A stretch of DNA of 64,000 bases from Marvania coccoides (Eukaryota > Chlorophyta > Trebouxiophyceae > Chlorellales > Chlorellaceae): assembly GCA_963854735.1 (NCBI GenBank), contig OY978097.1:2480001-2544000 (forward strand), written 5' to 3'. The stretch's first letter is position 1; each line of letters starts with the position of its first letter. A program made the translations under genes and the position numbers. Positions 33,777-44,786 of the stretch are shown piece by piece. The notes under the pieces are model-generated. The model had not been told where the DNA came from, did not search any database, and worked only from the letters and a program-made list of their open reading frames with translations.

Positions 33777-34519
33777 TTTTTTTATTAACAGCATTAGCAG
33801 GCATTTGAGAGAGCAGGTAGTGTTACATGGTTTGTGTGAATTTCTTGGGGAGGTGAAGGGCAGAGGCGCAGCGAGGGCGCAGACGTGGGCAGCGGTTTTT
33901 CCCATTTCAAACAAAGAACGAAACATAATTTCATTCATGCGAATGCTAGTTGATAACCGATGAAGATGTAATGCGCGGGAAGTATTTGTCCTATATTAGC
34001 TTCCTTCTTCTTTAAATTAAAGGGCGTTACTCTATGGGGTGCCGCCGTGGCGGGCCCCTGAAGGCGTTTCCTTCAATGCTGCTTGGCTCAGCAGCCATAC
34101 GATTACTCAGGTTCCAAGCAGTGTTTCAGAGCTTGGAGCTTTGCTTGCGTCGTGAACCAACAGACCAGAGGAAATTTGAAACACAAACATTGAAAATCAA
34201 TGTGCCAGCCTACCATATTCGCTTTTCATTTTTTTGATTATTATAAAATTTGCATATCTGCTGGAAGGCGATAAGGTTTTACCCTGTTGCGTGTTCGCCG
34301 ACAAGAATATATTTGTTTGATCAGAAGTTTATAATTGGGGCCAGCTCTTCAAGCTTGCATACCTGGCAGAGAGTAGTGAGTGGATTGATGTCACATAGGT
34401 TTCTGAAATAGCTCGATTTTGCCTGCCTGCACTTGCACCCTGCCACCGCTCCCACCGCCTCACTCATATATTTATTTACAGGCGCGCTTTTGGCAGTGCC
34501 CAGGCCAGACAACGACAAC
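33777..34519. other. Spacer between CUL1 and RNF121
   Basis: CUL1 3' UTR and RNF121 promoter/5' UTR. A possible splice acceptor (tttacag near 34483) precedes the RNF121 ATG and could mark a 5' UTR intron. No other feature seen. Confidence 0.4.
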
Positions 34520-36142
34520 ATGGCCGATGCGCTACAAGCAATGCTCGATAACAGAAGCGTCACAAATGATACCCTGGACCCCAACAACATTACCATAGTG
34601 GCAATGGAAATGCACGAGCCAACCGAAGAGGAGCTGCGGCACTCGCTCCTGGTGTTTTACATCTTCATGTTTACTGTGATCTTCTTCCAGTCGGGGCTCG
34701 TCCAGTGGAGAAAAGCGCATCGGAGAAGCTACGAGTTGGTCACGCTCATAGGGCTCTGGCTCATACCGCCTATCATCAGCCTGTTTGGTCACTTCTGGCG
34801 CTTCATTGTGGTATGATGACAAAAGAAAGAAGCACTGACTTGAGATGTCGATCTTCGCTTCCACTTCTTTCTATCCTCCCCCCTTCGCCTCACCCTCAAC
34901 ACACATTTGCTCCTCGTCGCAGGTCTGGCTCATGTACTCGGCAGTCACGGGCTTCTTCCTTTACCGCTGCACGTTTGAGCGCACCCTCGACAAGTCACTG
35001 CCAAAATTGGTGAGAGAAACAGCACGTTTATTTTGCACGTTTTCCAGCCCCCTTTCTTTTCTCAATTATCAGTTGAACTCACCCAAATCCTTCCTAAAGC
35101 ATTCCGCTTTTTCTGCTGTTTCCGCTGTTTCCACTTTGCTCACTTTACTACATACTCGCAGATCTACCGGTGGTTCTTTGGGGTGTTCAAGACCAGCGTG
35201 GGGGTGGGCGCAGTGGGCTATGCCCTGCTCATCCTCGAAATTTTCGGTGGCGGCATGTTTCTGAGCCCCATGTTTGACCCTGGCATGTCGTTGGTAGCGC
35301 TGTGGTACGGCCTTTACTTTGGCATATTGACTCGGGACTGCGCCGAGGTGGCCACCGACAGGATCGCGAATCGAATGGGCGGGGCGCGGCGCATGGCGGT
35401 CAGCGTGCGCAACTGCTCGATCTGCGGGGGTGAGTTGAAGGACGCTCACGCGGTGGTGGGTGCCAGCGGCGCTGCAGCAGCGGCGGTAGGAGCGGCGGCT
35501 GCCAATGGTGGTGATGGGGAGACGTCGGTGCAGCTGTCGTGCAAGCATCTGTTCCACAAGGACTGCATGCGGGGGTGGCTGATTGTGGGGAAGAAAGATT
35601 CATGCCCCACCTGCCACGAGAAGGTAAATTAATTCATTAATTGCCAGGATATGACACGCTCTTTATCGCTGCGTTTCTGTTGGGACCCGTGCTTACTTAC
35701 AACAAATGCCGTTGCTGTAGGTGGACCTGAGGGCATTTTATGCTGGCAAGCCCTGGGAAACAAGCAACCTGAGCTGGATTCAAATGCTGGACTTCTTCAG
35801 GTATGACCATTGACTGCTATATCATTGTAATCATTATAGCAAATAATAATTATATGCATTCATATGCCCAATATGCTCCAAGGATGATTTAAGAGAACCC
35901 AGGGGGGCTCATATGAATGTATTCTGATAGTGTCGCCAATTCCCCCCGTTTTATCTTCTTTTAGGTATCTCATCGTGTGGCAGCCCACGGTGCTGATGAT
36001 CCTGCACTTTGCGCTGCATGTGATGCACCTGGACGAGGACGATGCTTCCATGCAGGCGGGGCAGATTGACGTGGCGACGGTGAACTTGACCGACGGCACA
36101 ACCGAGGTGCTGCACTTCTCTGAAAACGCAGCAATGGGCTGA
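34520..36142 (+). CDS. RNF121: RNF121/RNF175-type RING membrane E3 ligase
   Basis: Exons 34520-34810, 34923-35009, 35162-35623, 35721-35800 and 35965-36142 give 365 residues. RNF121 is an ER/Golgi multi-pass ubiquitin ligase. The RING reads CSICGGEL, then LSCKHLFHKDCMRGWLIVGKKDSCPTCHEKV, a C-C...C-H-C-C arrangement. It is interrupted by a 60-residue low-complexity Ala/Gly insertion between Cys2 and Cys3, larger than in animals. Several membrane helices precede the RING (VFYIFMFTVIFFQSGLVQW, VTLIGLWLIPPIISLF, LWYGLYFGILTRDCAE); PWETSNLSWIQMLDFFRYLIVWQP follows, as in the animal protein. The first in-frame ATG after an upstream open stretch was chosen. Confidence 0.93.
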
Positions 36143-36645
36143 AACGTTTAGTTTTATGCAAATTAGTATTTCTGTATGAGAGAAAGAAATGAATTAGGAA
36201 ATTAAGACCAAAATTGGGTTGGCGAGGCACGAGCGTACCGCTGCAACTTCTGGCTCTGCATGGAAGAGCAGTGAGGATAGGAAAGGCGCCCAAGCTCCCG
36301 CACACCGTGCATGCAACAGTCGGCGACCTCTTCCTTCGACTGTTGCATGCCGCATCTGTGGTTCATGAATGACTGTACCAGAAACACGTGTGGAGGTAGA
36401 AACTGCTGTTTTGTCCATCAATGGATGGCAGAGATTCTGGAGGTCTGGCGGCCCCCTAGTGCAACTTTGAGATTTACCCACATATATTGGCAGATCATCC
36501 ACCAGCTCTAAGAAGCTTCCAGTGCAAGCTGCACAGCTTTTTTCGCGACTTGATCGCATCGAGACATTACACCTCGGTTTCCCCTTTTATGTCGCCTTTT
36601 CACACTGGGTCCGCTGCAAATGAGTCGATAGAGGTATAAACAGAA
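36143..36645. other. Spacer between RNF121 and CDK, with 14-bp inverted repeat
   Basis: 3' UTR of RNF121 and promoter of the CDK gene. The main feature is the perfect inverted repeat at 36309-36350. A tataaac just 12 bases before the CDK ATG is too close to act as a TATA box. Confidence 0.5.
36309..36350. repeat. Perfect 14-bp inverted repeat
   Basis: GCATGCAACAGTCG at 36309-36322 and CGACTGTTGCATGC at 36337-36350 are exact reverse complements, separated by 14 bases. It could be an RNA hairpin, a palindromic protein-binding site, or the remnant of a small inverted-repeat element. No flanking target-site duplication was recognised. Confidence 0.8.
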
Positions 36646-38227
36646 ATGTCGTCCGCCGAGGGCACTGGATTCGATGCCTTCCAGCTCGTGGAACCCTCAA
36701 TCGATCCACAATGCCCTTCTCCCGCCCTCATCAGCCTCCTGAACGCTGCTGAGGACGCCTCCTGCGACTTTGCCTCCGACGCCCGCGTGAAATTGCGCCC
36801 CCTCGTGCAGACAGCGCTTCAAGAGGAGGCCGCTGCGCCCGACACCGCCGGCTGGGCTGCCCTCCAAGACAACCTCCTCTCCTTGGTGTCAGACCTGGGG
36901 TGGGACGCCGCCACCGCCGATTTTTCCGTCCCTGTGGACCCCCGAGCTCTGTCAGCCCGGCTCAAAGCCTCCATGCTGTCAGAATTGACCCTGGTCGGCG
37001 AAGGCTCGTACTCCACCGTGTACCGCGCCCTCAACCGCCTGGACGGCTCCACGATCACCCTGAAGAAGCTACGCCTGGAAGGCGCTGCCGAGGGCCTGCC
37101 TGCTACTGCCGTGCGCGAGATGAGCCTCCTCCGGGAGCTCTCCGGCTGCCCCCACATCGTCCAGCTTCTAGACGTCCTGTACGACCGCTCCCGCGTCTAC
37201 CTGGTGCTGGAGCACCTCGACATGGACCTGTCAGAGTACCTGCGGCGGTCCTCCGGCCCCCCTCGCCCCAGTTTCATCCGCTCCACCATTTATCAAGTTT
37301 TATTGGGCGTAGAATCGGCCCACTCCCATAGGGTCATCCACAGGGACCTAAAGCCTCAAAACGTGCTGGTGGACCGCTGCTCTGGGCGGATAAAACTGGC
37401 CGACTTTGGGCTGTCCAGAACTTGCATGCCCTCGCTGTGTGGGCTGCGCAGCATGACGAGGAAAGTGGTGACGCTGCTGTACAGGGCGCCCGAGATCCTG
37501 CTGGGGTGCCAGCGGTACTCTGCGGCGGTCGATCTTTGGAGCGTGGGGTGCATGCTGGCGGAGCTGGCGCTGGGGGAGCCGCTGTTTGCAGGCGACTCGG
37601 AGGTAAGGAAACCATAGATAACCGAGTGATTCTATTTATACTTTGCAACATATCACTCATAAAAAATCACGTTTTTGTTCTTGAAATACTTGATGTCTAT
37701 AAGTTTCAAATTATTTTTGTTGTATTTCTCTGCGGGCAAGAATCCACCCCTCACAAAACAAAACTAAGGTTTCTTATCTGCTACGTATAATAAATGCAGA
37801 TTGGACAGCTGTACCAGATTTTCCAGCTGGTGGGGACTCCTGACGAAGGCACATGGCCTGGTGTCACAGCGCTGCCAGAGTGGCACCCCCTCTTTCCCAA
37901 GTGGCAACCACACCCAATAGCGGAGGTAAGGACCGTCAAATATCGCACGTGTTTTCGTAACAGCATTTAAATTGTTTTGTTATTACTTTGGGAGCTTAGA
38001 AAGATCTTGCTGACTACATCCCTGAAAGTTTAATATAATGCCCAGCGTCTAACCCTCTGTTTGCCCTTTTGGTGCAGCGACTAGGTGGGCGGCTGTGTGA
38101 GCCAGGGATAGAGCTTCTGTCGCATCTTCTGCAGCCCAATCCCGAGCACAGAATCACCGCCTCTCAGGCATTGAGGCATGCCTACTTCGACCCCATCCGA
38201 AATCAACGTGGCAGCACATTATACTAA
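36646..38227 (+). CDS. Cyclin-dependent kinase, CDC2-like, with N-terminal extension
   Basis: Exons 36646-37602, 37800-37925 and 38078-38227 give 410 residues. The kinase core begins near residue 112: VGEGSYSTVYRA (with the inhibitory Tyr position), LKKLRLE (ATP Lys), and the cyclin-binding helix as PATAVRE in place of PSTAIRE. IHRDLKPQNVL, ADFGLSR and VVTLLYRAPEILLG follow, with a T-loop Thr upstream, then the C-lobe DLWSVGCMLAELALGEPLFAGDSE. All catalytic residues are present. CDC2-type kinases are normally about 300 residues. The extra 110 at the N-terminus, rich in Ala, Asp and Glu, match nothing I know. Assignment within CDKA/CDKB-like groups is uncertain. Confidence 0.88.
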
Positions 38228-38735
38228 TTATTGTTTAGTTTTATTTCTTTGCTCTTTCTCCCTTTAACTCTGGGGTTTTCTCGGTTTTAAGCTCCTGATT
38301 TAAATTTTCCAATACGCTGCTTTCCTTCTCCAAAGGCGCAGAAGTGGTATTTATTCATAATTTGATGTTTGATCGAGGAAGAATGCCATGGCAAGACAAT
38401 GCGAAGGAGATCTCCTGCTATGCTTATTTGGCGGTGACAATTAACAAATTTCAAGTGGATTATGAACGAGACTCACTAATTTTCTGTACTTCGAGCACCA
38501 AAATGCAATTTAGATGGTTTTAGCCCTTTCCAGTCTACCATTTATTTTTATATAAATTTGGCCTGAGAGCCAGCATTCCTGACTATTTATTTATTTCTTC
38601 CTCCCAAACTGTGTCTCCCTCCTTTCGTTTTTTAAGGGTGCAAGATGAATACCACTAAAATAAATGAGTTATCAACAAGCTCTGAATTAATACATTTGTA
38701 AAAGCAAGCCAGTGGTAAACAAAAACAAATAATCG
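38228..38735. other. Convergent spacer, CDK / golgin
   Basis: AT-rich 3' UTR region of two convergent genes. No RNA or coding feature recognised. Confidence 0.5.
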
Positions 38736-40883
38736 TCATCGCTGGAGAGTAGAGCCAATCACGCCAGTGTACAACAATGCGTGCAGTGTCAGCACGTACA
38801 CGGTCAACAGTAGCATCAAGGTGCGCTGTCGACTCTTCAGACCCGCACCCACAGCGCCAGCCCACTGTGGCAGGCTCTTTTTGTAGCCGTGTCTAAGCCT
38901 AACTGCCGGCAAGCAAGCCTCCAAATCTTCTGCGGCAAAGCTCCGCTTCCGCACCGCCCCACCCAAATGGGACATTGGTGCCTCGCCTGCAACCTGCGCA
39001 GCAGCGCTGCTGCCCAGAGTCAGTCTGCTCTGCGCCTGCGTCGACTCTTCTGGGCTTTTCAGCTGGCGCTGAGCTGCGGTGCAGTCGGCGTGGGCGCCAG
39101 CCACCCGGCTCTCCGCAGCCTGCGCGGCCACGGTTGCCTGCGCCGACATTTCTGCGGCAGCCAGCCGTTCCCGCAGCGCTACACACTCGTCGCTCTTCTC
39201 TGCCTGGGCCGCTTCAGCCACCGCCAACCGCTGTTCCACGTCGGCCAGGGCCGATTTTGCAGTGGTGGAAGCCTTCAAGGCAGCGTCCCTTTGGGCTGTG
39301 GCGGTGCTTTCTTTCAGCACCTGAGACTCCCCTTCCAGCTCGCCCATAAGCACTGCGTACTCACGACTCCTAATCTCATTGTCAACAGAAACGCTCCCTT
39401 TGAGCTCCTCCAACTCAGCTTCCGCAGATTTCAGTCCGGCAGCGGCTGCTTCGAGCCGGGCTCGAAGGCTGTCAGTCTCAGCCCTCGTCTGCTCCTCACG
39501 CTCAGATATGCGGGCCAATTCCTTCTCCCTGGCGCGCAAGGCAGCAGTTGCTGCCGTCTCCAAGGTGGAAAGCTCGTTGCGCAGGCCCTCTGTCTCGCAA
39601 ATTGCGGCATCAGCCGCCGCCGCCGCCGCCTCCTTCTCCCTACGGGCAGCGCGAAGCTCGTGCTGCGCCTGATGGGCGACGTCTTTGTTGAGCAGCTCAG
39701 CTGCGCGGAGCGCGGCGCGGGTCTGCTCCAGGTCTCTCTGAAGGCGTGAAATCTCGACCTCTCGCTGCTGCAGCTCCACCTCCAGGTCCAACACGTCATT
39801 CTTCAACGCCGCCTCGCTCTGTCTCAGCTCCACTTTCAGGCTCGCAACTTCAGCTCGAAGGCCCTCCTCCCGCTGCTGCAGCTCCTGACGTGCGGCTGCG
39901 CCCGCTGCCCGCGATTTTTTCAGCTCCCCAGTCAACCGGGAAATGTCTGCCTGCAGCAACTGCTCATACTGCCCGCCCGTAGCGCCCTTTTCCAGCTCGC
40001 TTTTCAGCCGGCGCAGTCGGTCCTGAAGATCGGAATTGGCGGCCAGCAGGGCACTGCGCTCAGCCTCCACGCGCTCGCTTTTAGCCTGAAGCACCGCTAC
40101 TTGGCGCTCATACAGCTCCGCACGCGCATACAGCTCGCTGCCCTCCACAGAACCCCGCTCGTCCAGCTGCCGCCGCAGCCGAGAGCTCTCCTCTTCAGCG
40201 GCGGCAGCTCGCTTCTGCAACGCCGCCTGCTGCACCACCGTGGCGTCGAACGCCGCTCCAGCAGCAGTACTGCCGGTTTCTGACGTCTCCAGCTGGGCAC
40301 GCAGCTCGGCTTCCCGGTGCTGGAACACTGCTGCCGTGTCTGTCTGCAGCTGCTCTTTCAAGGAGCCCTGCTCTGCCTCTGCGTCCCGCAGGCGGTCCAC
40401 CAGGGTGGCAATTTCCGCATCGGAGCTGCGGATCTGAGCCTTCAGGGTCTCTACGGCGGCTTCAGAGGCGGCAAGGAGCTCCGCAGCGGAGGCAGCTTCT
40501 TGGTGGGCGCTGGCAAGTTCTGCCGCAAGGTCAGGTGAGGAAGATGGTTTGAAAGTGATCTTGGTGTTGGTTCTCTTCTTGACAGGCGAAGCCGTCACCC
40601 GCTGCTGGTAGGCCGCAGCGTCATCGTCATCTGATGCATCATCTTCGACAAAAATTGCCATTTTCCTGATCAGCGCGTCGTCAGCTGCCACCTGGCGGCG
40701 CCGCTCCAGCAGCACTGCTTTGCGGGCGGCATACGGCGAGTCTTCTTCGTCGGAGCTGACGTCTGCGGCCCTGCGCTGGTTGTTGTTGGGGCGTGTCGGT
40801 TTGCCGCTGCCCCAGTTTTCCTGATCAAGGCGCCCATTGCGGCTTCCGTCGTTCAGCGGCTTCAATGCACGATCCCTCAGCAT
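38736..40883 (-). CDS. Golgin-like coiled-coil protein with C-terminal membrane anchor
   Basis: One uninterrupted coding exon of 715 residues, the longest intron-free coding sequence here. After a disordered start with acidic clusters (VSSDEEDSP, VEDDASDDDD), residues about 140-600 form a near-continuous coiled coil rich in Glu, Ala, Leu, Gln and Arg. Near the C-terminus a single hydrophobic segment (TLMLLLTVYVLTLHALLYTG) ends only about ten residues before the stop, a tail anchor. This plan matches golgin-84/plant golgin candidates, which tether vesicles at Golgi rims. Similarity is architectural; no diagnostic sequence motif was seen, so other tail-anchored coiled-coil proteins remain possible. 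The ATG lies just after a 5' UTR intron (40902-40972, gtaagt...ttacag). Confidence 0.75.
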   Translation of the reverse strand: MLRDRALKPLNDGSRNGRLDQENWGSGKPTRPNNNQRRAADVSSDEEDSPYAARKAVLLERRRQVAADDALIRKMAIFVEDDASDDDDAAAYQQRVTASPVKKRTNTKITFKPSSSPDLAAELASAHQEAASAAELLAASEAAVETLKAQIRSSDAEIATLVDRLRDAEAEQGSLKEQLQTDTAAVFQHREAELRAQLETSETGSTAAGAAFDATVVQQAALQKRAAAAEEESSRLRRQLDERGSVEGSELYARAELYERQVAVLQAKSERVEAERSALLAANSDLQDRLRRLKSELEKGATGGQYEQLLQADISRLTGELKKSRAAGAAARQELQQREEGLRAEVASLKVELRQSEAALKNDVLDLEVELQQREVEISRLQRDLEQTRAALRAAELLNKDVAHQAQHELRAARREKEAAAAAADAAICETEGLRNELSTLETAATAALRAREKELARISEREEQTRAETDSLRARLEAAAAGLKSAEAELEELKGSVSVDNEIRSREYAVLMGELEGESQVLKESTATAQRDAALKASTTAKSALADVEQRLAVAEAAQAEKSDECVALRERLAAAEMSAQATVAAQAAESRVAGAHADCTAAQRQLKSPEESTQAQSRLTLGSSAAAQVAGEAPMSHLGGAVRKRSFAAEDLEACLPAVRLRHGYKKSLPQWAGAVGAGLKSRQRTLMLLLTVYVLTLHALLYTGVIGSTLQR

Positions 40884-41274
40884 GGTTCTGCAGCCCACAA
40901 CCTGTAAAGGAAGACTGAAATGGCGAGTCAGTTGGTGAGATGGGGTGTCGAAATGTGGGCAGGCAAACTTACTGAGATTCCCGCGACCCGGCAACCGATG
41001 CAATGTATTATATGCTTTTTTAATGGGGCTTTTTAGTGCGTGAGAAGTCGGAAATGGAATTTTTTCTGTTGAGTTTTTGGCGGGCACTTTTGCGATGAAG
41101 AATTTTTTTGTTTTGGGGGGGAATTGCGTGCATTCACACAAAATGCTGTCGTATTAATGAAGAAGAGGTTATTATATTTTTATTGACTCAAAGGATCTAG
41201 CATTCCGACATATTTTTTTTGCCCCTTCATCGTGCATCGATAGACCCACGTTGCTGGAGAAGAATTTCAACGAA
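40884..41274. other. Divergent promoter region, golgin 5' UTR intron
   Basis: Head-to-head spacer between golgin and the YqgE/AlgH gene. On the minus strand it holds a 5' UTR exon of golgin ending at 40973 with donor tca|gtaagt, and the 71-base UTR intron. The upstream exon has no ATG in the golgin frame. Confidence 0.5.
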
Positions 41275-42832
41275 ATGGCACTCCCAACGATGTCGTTGGT
41301 TTTATCGGGAACCATGGGACCCACCAGCATTGCATTCAGGTGAGAATCACACGGACCCGATTCGAGACGAGCATCCCAACCGTTCAGTGGGCCCACCTCT
41401 AGATTGGCTGCAATGTTTTGCTGCCAAAGCCCCAATGGCATGCATACAGGCTCCGATATGGGGCGAAGCCCAATTTATCGCCTGCTCAACTCTCAATCTC
41501 ATGTGTCTTTGCAGCCGAAAACCACCCACCAGGCGAGCAGCCTTCCAGGTCAGGGCCCAGTCCCGGGATCCCAATGAGGTGGGTCAATGTCGCAGACCCT
41601 TCCGAGCGCCGGTTTTCTCCTCCAACCTTTAAGAAATCCTTCTTCACTCCCCACTCCCCACTCCCCGCACTCTCACACTCTCTCATTGCACGTTTACAGG
41701 CCCAGCGCCCCCTGGACGACGGCGAATTCGCGCGGTACTTCAACGTTGACGGTCGGGCGCCGTACTTGGAGGAGGATTGGCGCCTTGTTCGCGCTCAGCT
41801 GGTGGCCAGCGAGCGTTCACCAGCCGAACCAGGTGTCGGTCTCAACATGAGGGTGCGCCCCCAGGAGAAGTGGGCCCACGCCATCGCTCACCCGGAGCGT
41901 GGCTGCTTGCTGCTGGCGCGCCACAATAACCTCGGAATCTTCAATTTTTCGGTGGTGTTGGTCACCGAGCATGGCAAGTTTTTTTGTTTTTTTTTTTCCT
42001 TTTTTACCATTTTTTTTTTTTTGTACTGAGTTTTTTTCTCCCGTTCTCCCCGACTGTTTTTGCAGACGATGCCGATGGCACTAGTGGCCTGATTCTCAAC
42101 GCCCCCACCCACCTTCGCATGGACGGTCTGGGATTGGAGGAGGAAATCGCGTCGGCGTTTGGAGCGTCCCCGCTCTACGTGGGCGGACCCATGAACCGCA
42201 ACCTGCTGCACCTGGTGCACGGCAGAGGGGACGCGGAGGGCGCCATGCGCATTGTGAACGGAGTGGTGAGGCAATGAATCGTTTTCCCCCTGTCTTTATT
42301 CATCTTCGGTTTACTTTCTGTTACAAACGCATGCTTGTATATTTTTCGAGTACCTACATTTTAAATCCCTAAATAGTATTTCTGTATTTCTTTCTTCGAT
42401 CTCCCTTCCCTGCAGTACGCTGGCGGAATCAACGGCGCGGCTGACCTCATTCGCCGAGGGCGGGCGCGCCCGGACGAGTTTCGGCTGCTGGCTGGATATG
42501 CGGGGTGGGGCCCAGGCCAGCTGGCTGCTGAGATCCAGCTCGGGGCGTGGTTTTGTGTGTCTGCCTCCACCAACCTCATCATGGACTTTGTGAAAGGTGA
42601 GCAGCAGAGATTTATCTGCTTTTAATTTCGTAGCTGAATATGTTGCTTGCCGAAGACAGTTGATGCTTCAATGAATAAACAACTCAGGTTTGCCTGAATT
42701 CTCCCTCTCTCCGCTCTCTATTGAATTGCAGAACCCACCCCCTTTTTGGTTCAAAAGTCCAACAGCTTTTCGTCTGAAATGAGGACAAAGTGCTGGGAGA
42801 AAGTCTACAAAGCTGCAAACCTCCGCTTTTGA
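41275..42832 (+). CDS. YqgE/AlgH-family (UPF0301/DUF179) protein with plastid-type leader
   Basis: Exons 41275-41339, 41515-41578, 41700-41973, 42066-42265, 42416-42596 and 42732-42832 give 294 residues. The family core is complete: LNMRVRP, GCLLLARHNN, SGLILNAPT, LYVGGPMNR, LHLVHG, YAGGINGAADLIRRGRARPDEFRLLAGYAGWGPGQLAAEI. The family is widespread in bacteria and plastids, and its function is unclear. The first 40 residues are Ser/Thr/Arg-rich without acids and end around FQVRAQ, the wording of a chloroplast transit peptide with a V-R-A cleavage site. Exon 3 ends CATG|GCAAGT, a GC donor needed to give EHDDADGTSG. All other junctions are GT-AG and keep phase. Confidence 0.88.
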
Positions 42833-43329
42833 TGAGCATTGGTCGCTCCCCTCCCTCTTATCCCTATTAAGCACAAAATTAGACCAATAACACCCCCTTT
42901 TTTTGAACGACAATGTATTTTGCTAATTATAGGCAGAATTGTGGCGGCAGACCTTTGAGATTCTTCGACCGGTTGACATTAGTTTTTTTTTATCCCGTTA
43001 CCATCCTGAACTATAGAGTAGTAGCTAGGTAGCCAATAGAGTAGTAAAAAATCTCAGCGTTATAGTATCCCCCTTCCTTTCCCCTGTCCCTTCCCGAGTA
43101 GTTGCTACTAAGAATGACCCAACACCATTGCTGTTTTAATGTACGAGTGCGCTGCTTTTGGCGATTCCTGCCTTTGCACCGCAATCGTGGCAATTGTGTA
43201 GCCTTTATGTAACGACAAACAATGTGTAAACACGTTATTGCCTTAAGAAACAAGTAAAGCATGGCCTTCGCCGCCCCCAAAAATAGTGAACACATTACGA
43301 AAACAATATTATACCGAGTAGCATTTATT
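42833..43329. other. Convergent spacer, YqgE/AlgH / VMP1
   Basis: 3' UTRs of two convergent genes. Contains short imperfect repeats of atagagtagta near 43013-43045. No RNA or coding feature recognised. Confidence 0.45.
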
Positions 43330-44786
43330 TCACTCCCGAGACCGCTTTAACAGCGCATTCACCGCTTCTGTGACCGCTCTCGCGTCCTCCTCTGCCGCGT
43401 GCGCCTGCGCAATCTGCTCAACGACGGTTTTCACAAAACTGCTGACCATTAAAACCACGAGCGCCGACCATGGCGAAGGCGCAGCCCCCGCCAGCGCAGC
43501 CCACACCTGCGGCCAGCTCCGCAGGTCCCCCAACCGGTGCGCCGCTTTGGTCCATCCCCATCGGGGGTCTGCAGCCGCCGCAGCCGCCCGTCGCGCCACC
43601 CCCGACTGGAACTCAGCGATCGCGGAATTAATCTTCAGATGCAGCGCGTGCGCAGGGGTCATGTCTGTAGGGACCCCCGGAAGCGACAGCGGGAGGCGTG
43701 CCGGCAGCGCCGTCTCCAGCGCTGCCAAAATTCGCTCCCGAGACGCCTCCCTGAAAAGGGCCACAAAGAATGCCGCCTGCCCCAAAATTTTGATGAAGCC
43801 CTTGCCGATAAGCGTGGCGCCGAAAAATTCCCAGAAGGGCATCTGGAAGTGGCCGCAGCAGATGCCGCACAGATCGAATGCAGCGTTGGGGTAGGCCGCA
43901 AGCAATAAAATGCCCCAGAAGCCGTGGTCTTTGATAAATCGCAGCATCCAGTCCTTCATCAACGCTATGGTGCGCATGAAAAGCCCCTCTCCGCCGCCCT
44001 TCTCCCCATCCGCTCCGTCCTTTGTCATTCCTAGCAGAGCTTCGACCTCAGCATTTTTCACGCCTGCAGAAGCTGCCTGATAGCTGAGTAGGTACGGCGG
44101 GACCTCGCCCACCGCCGTGCCCGCCCCCCACAGCACCGCGGTGGGCAGCACTTTCAGCAGAATGGGCAAAAACGCGATGGGGTCGCTGCTGCCGTTGCTG
44201 CCGTCGCCGCTCTGGCAGTGAAAGCCGTCGCTGCGCCACCACATGTCAGCTCTGACGTCAAAATCCAAGGAGCCGCACTTCTCCGCCGCCAGGCAGACCT
44301 TGAGCATGTGGGGAAAGAGGAAGAGCAGCCCAGAGTGCATCCCCGTGCCCAGGCCGATAGACGAAAGAACGCCGAGGCCCAACCACCACACAAAGTACTC
44401 CATCCACAGCTCAGCCTCGCGCACTTGCAGGGCTGCGAGGCCTGAGATCTTGAAGAAGGCGTAGAGGGTGAGGAGGGGGACGAGGAGGAAGAGGGTGGCC
44501 GGGTGAGCGGCTATCCAGCGGAAGCCTTGCCAGGCGCCCTCGGCGGTGCTGCGGGCGAATTGCCGCAGCGTGGTGAGAGGGGAGTGGTGCAGCGTCAGGC
44601 GGGCCCGCTTCGCGGCGAGCTGGGCGGTCAGCTGTTGTTGAAGACGGAGAAAATTAGGTGATCAGAAGGATGTATGACAGAAGAAATTGTGGGGCTTGAG
44701 ATAGCGCAGGGCAAGGCCCTCACCTCGTCTATACCCTTCTTTTGTGGCCCATCCAGCTGCGCGATGCTGCTTTGCAGGTCTTTCAT
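43330..44786 (-). CDS. VMP1: VMP1-like ER membrane protein (VTT domain)
   Basis: Exons 44786-44724 and 44631-43330 give 454 residues. VMP1 is an ER lipid scramblase involved in autophagosome and lipoprotein formation. The hallmark [20 protein letters not shown] with FLFPHM is present. The VTT/DedA-like domain reads [41 protein letters not shown], with the re-entrant-loop pattern known in VMP1 and TMEM41B. Six to eight membrane segments are visible. The first exon codes only [21 protein letters not shown], phase 0. A charged segment of about 90 residues near the C-terminus is less conserved. Confidence 0.93.

Noticed and set aside
38736..41141. Longer golgin reading frame upstream of 40883
   Set aside because: The extra part has no ATG, is AT-rich, and contains clear donor (gtaagt) and acceptor (ctttacag) sites of a UTR intron.
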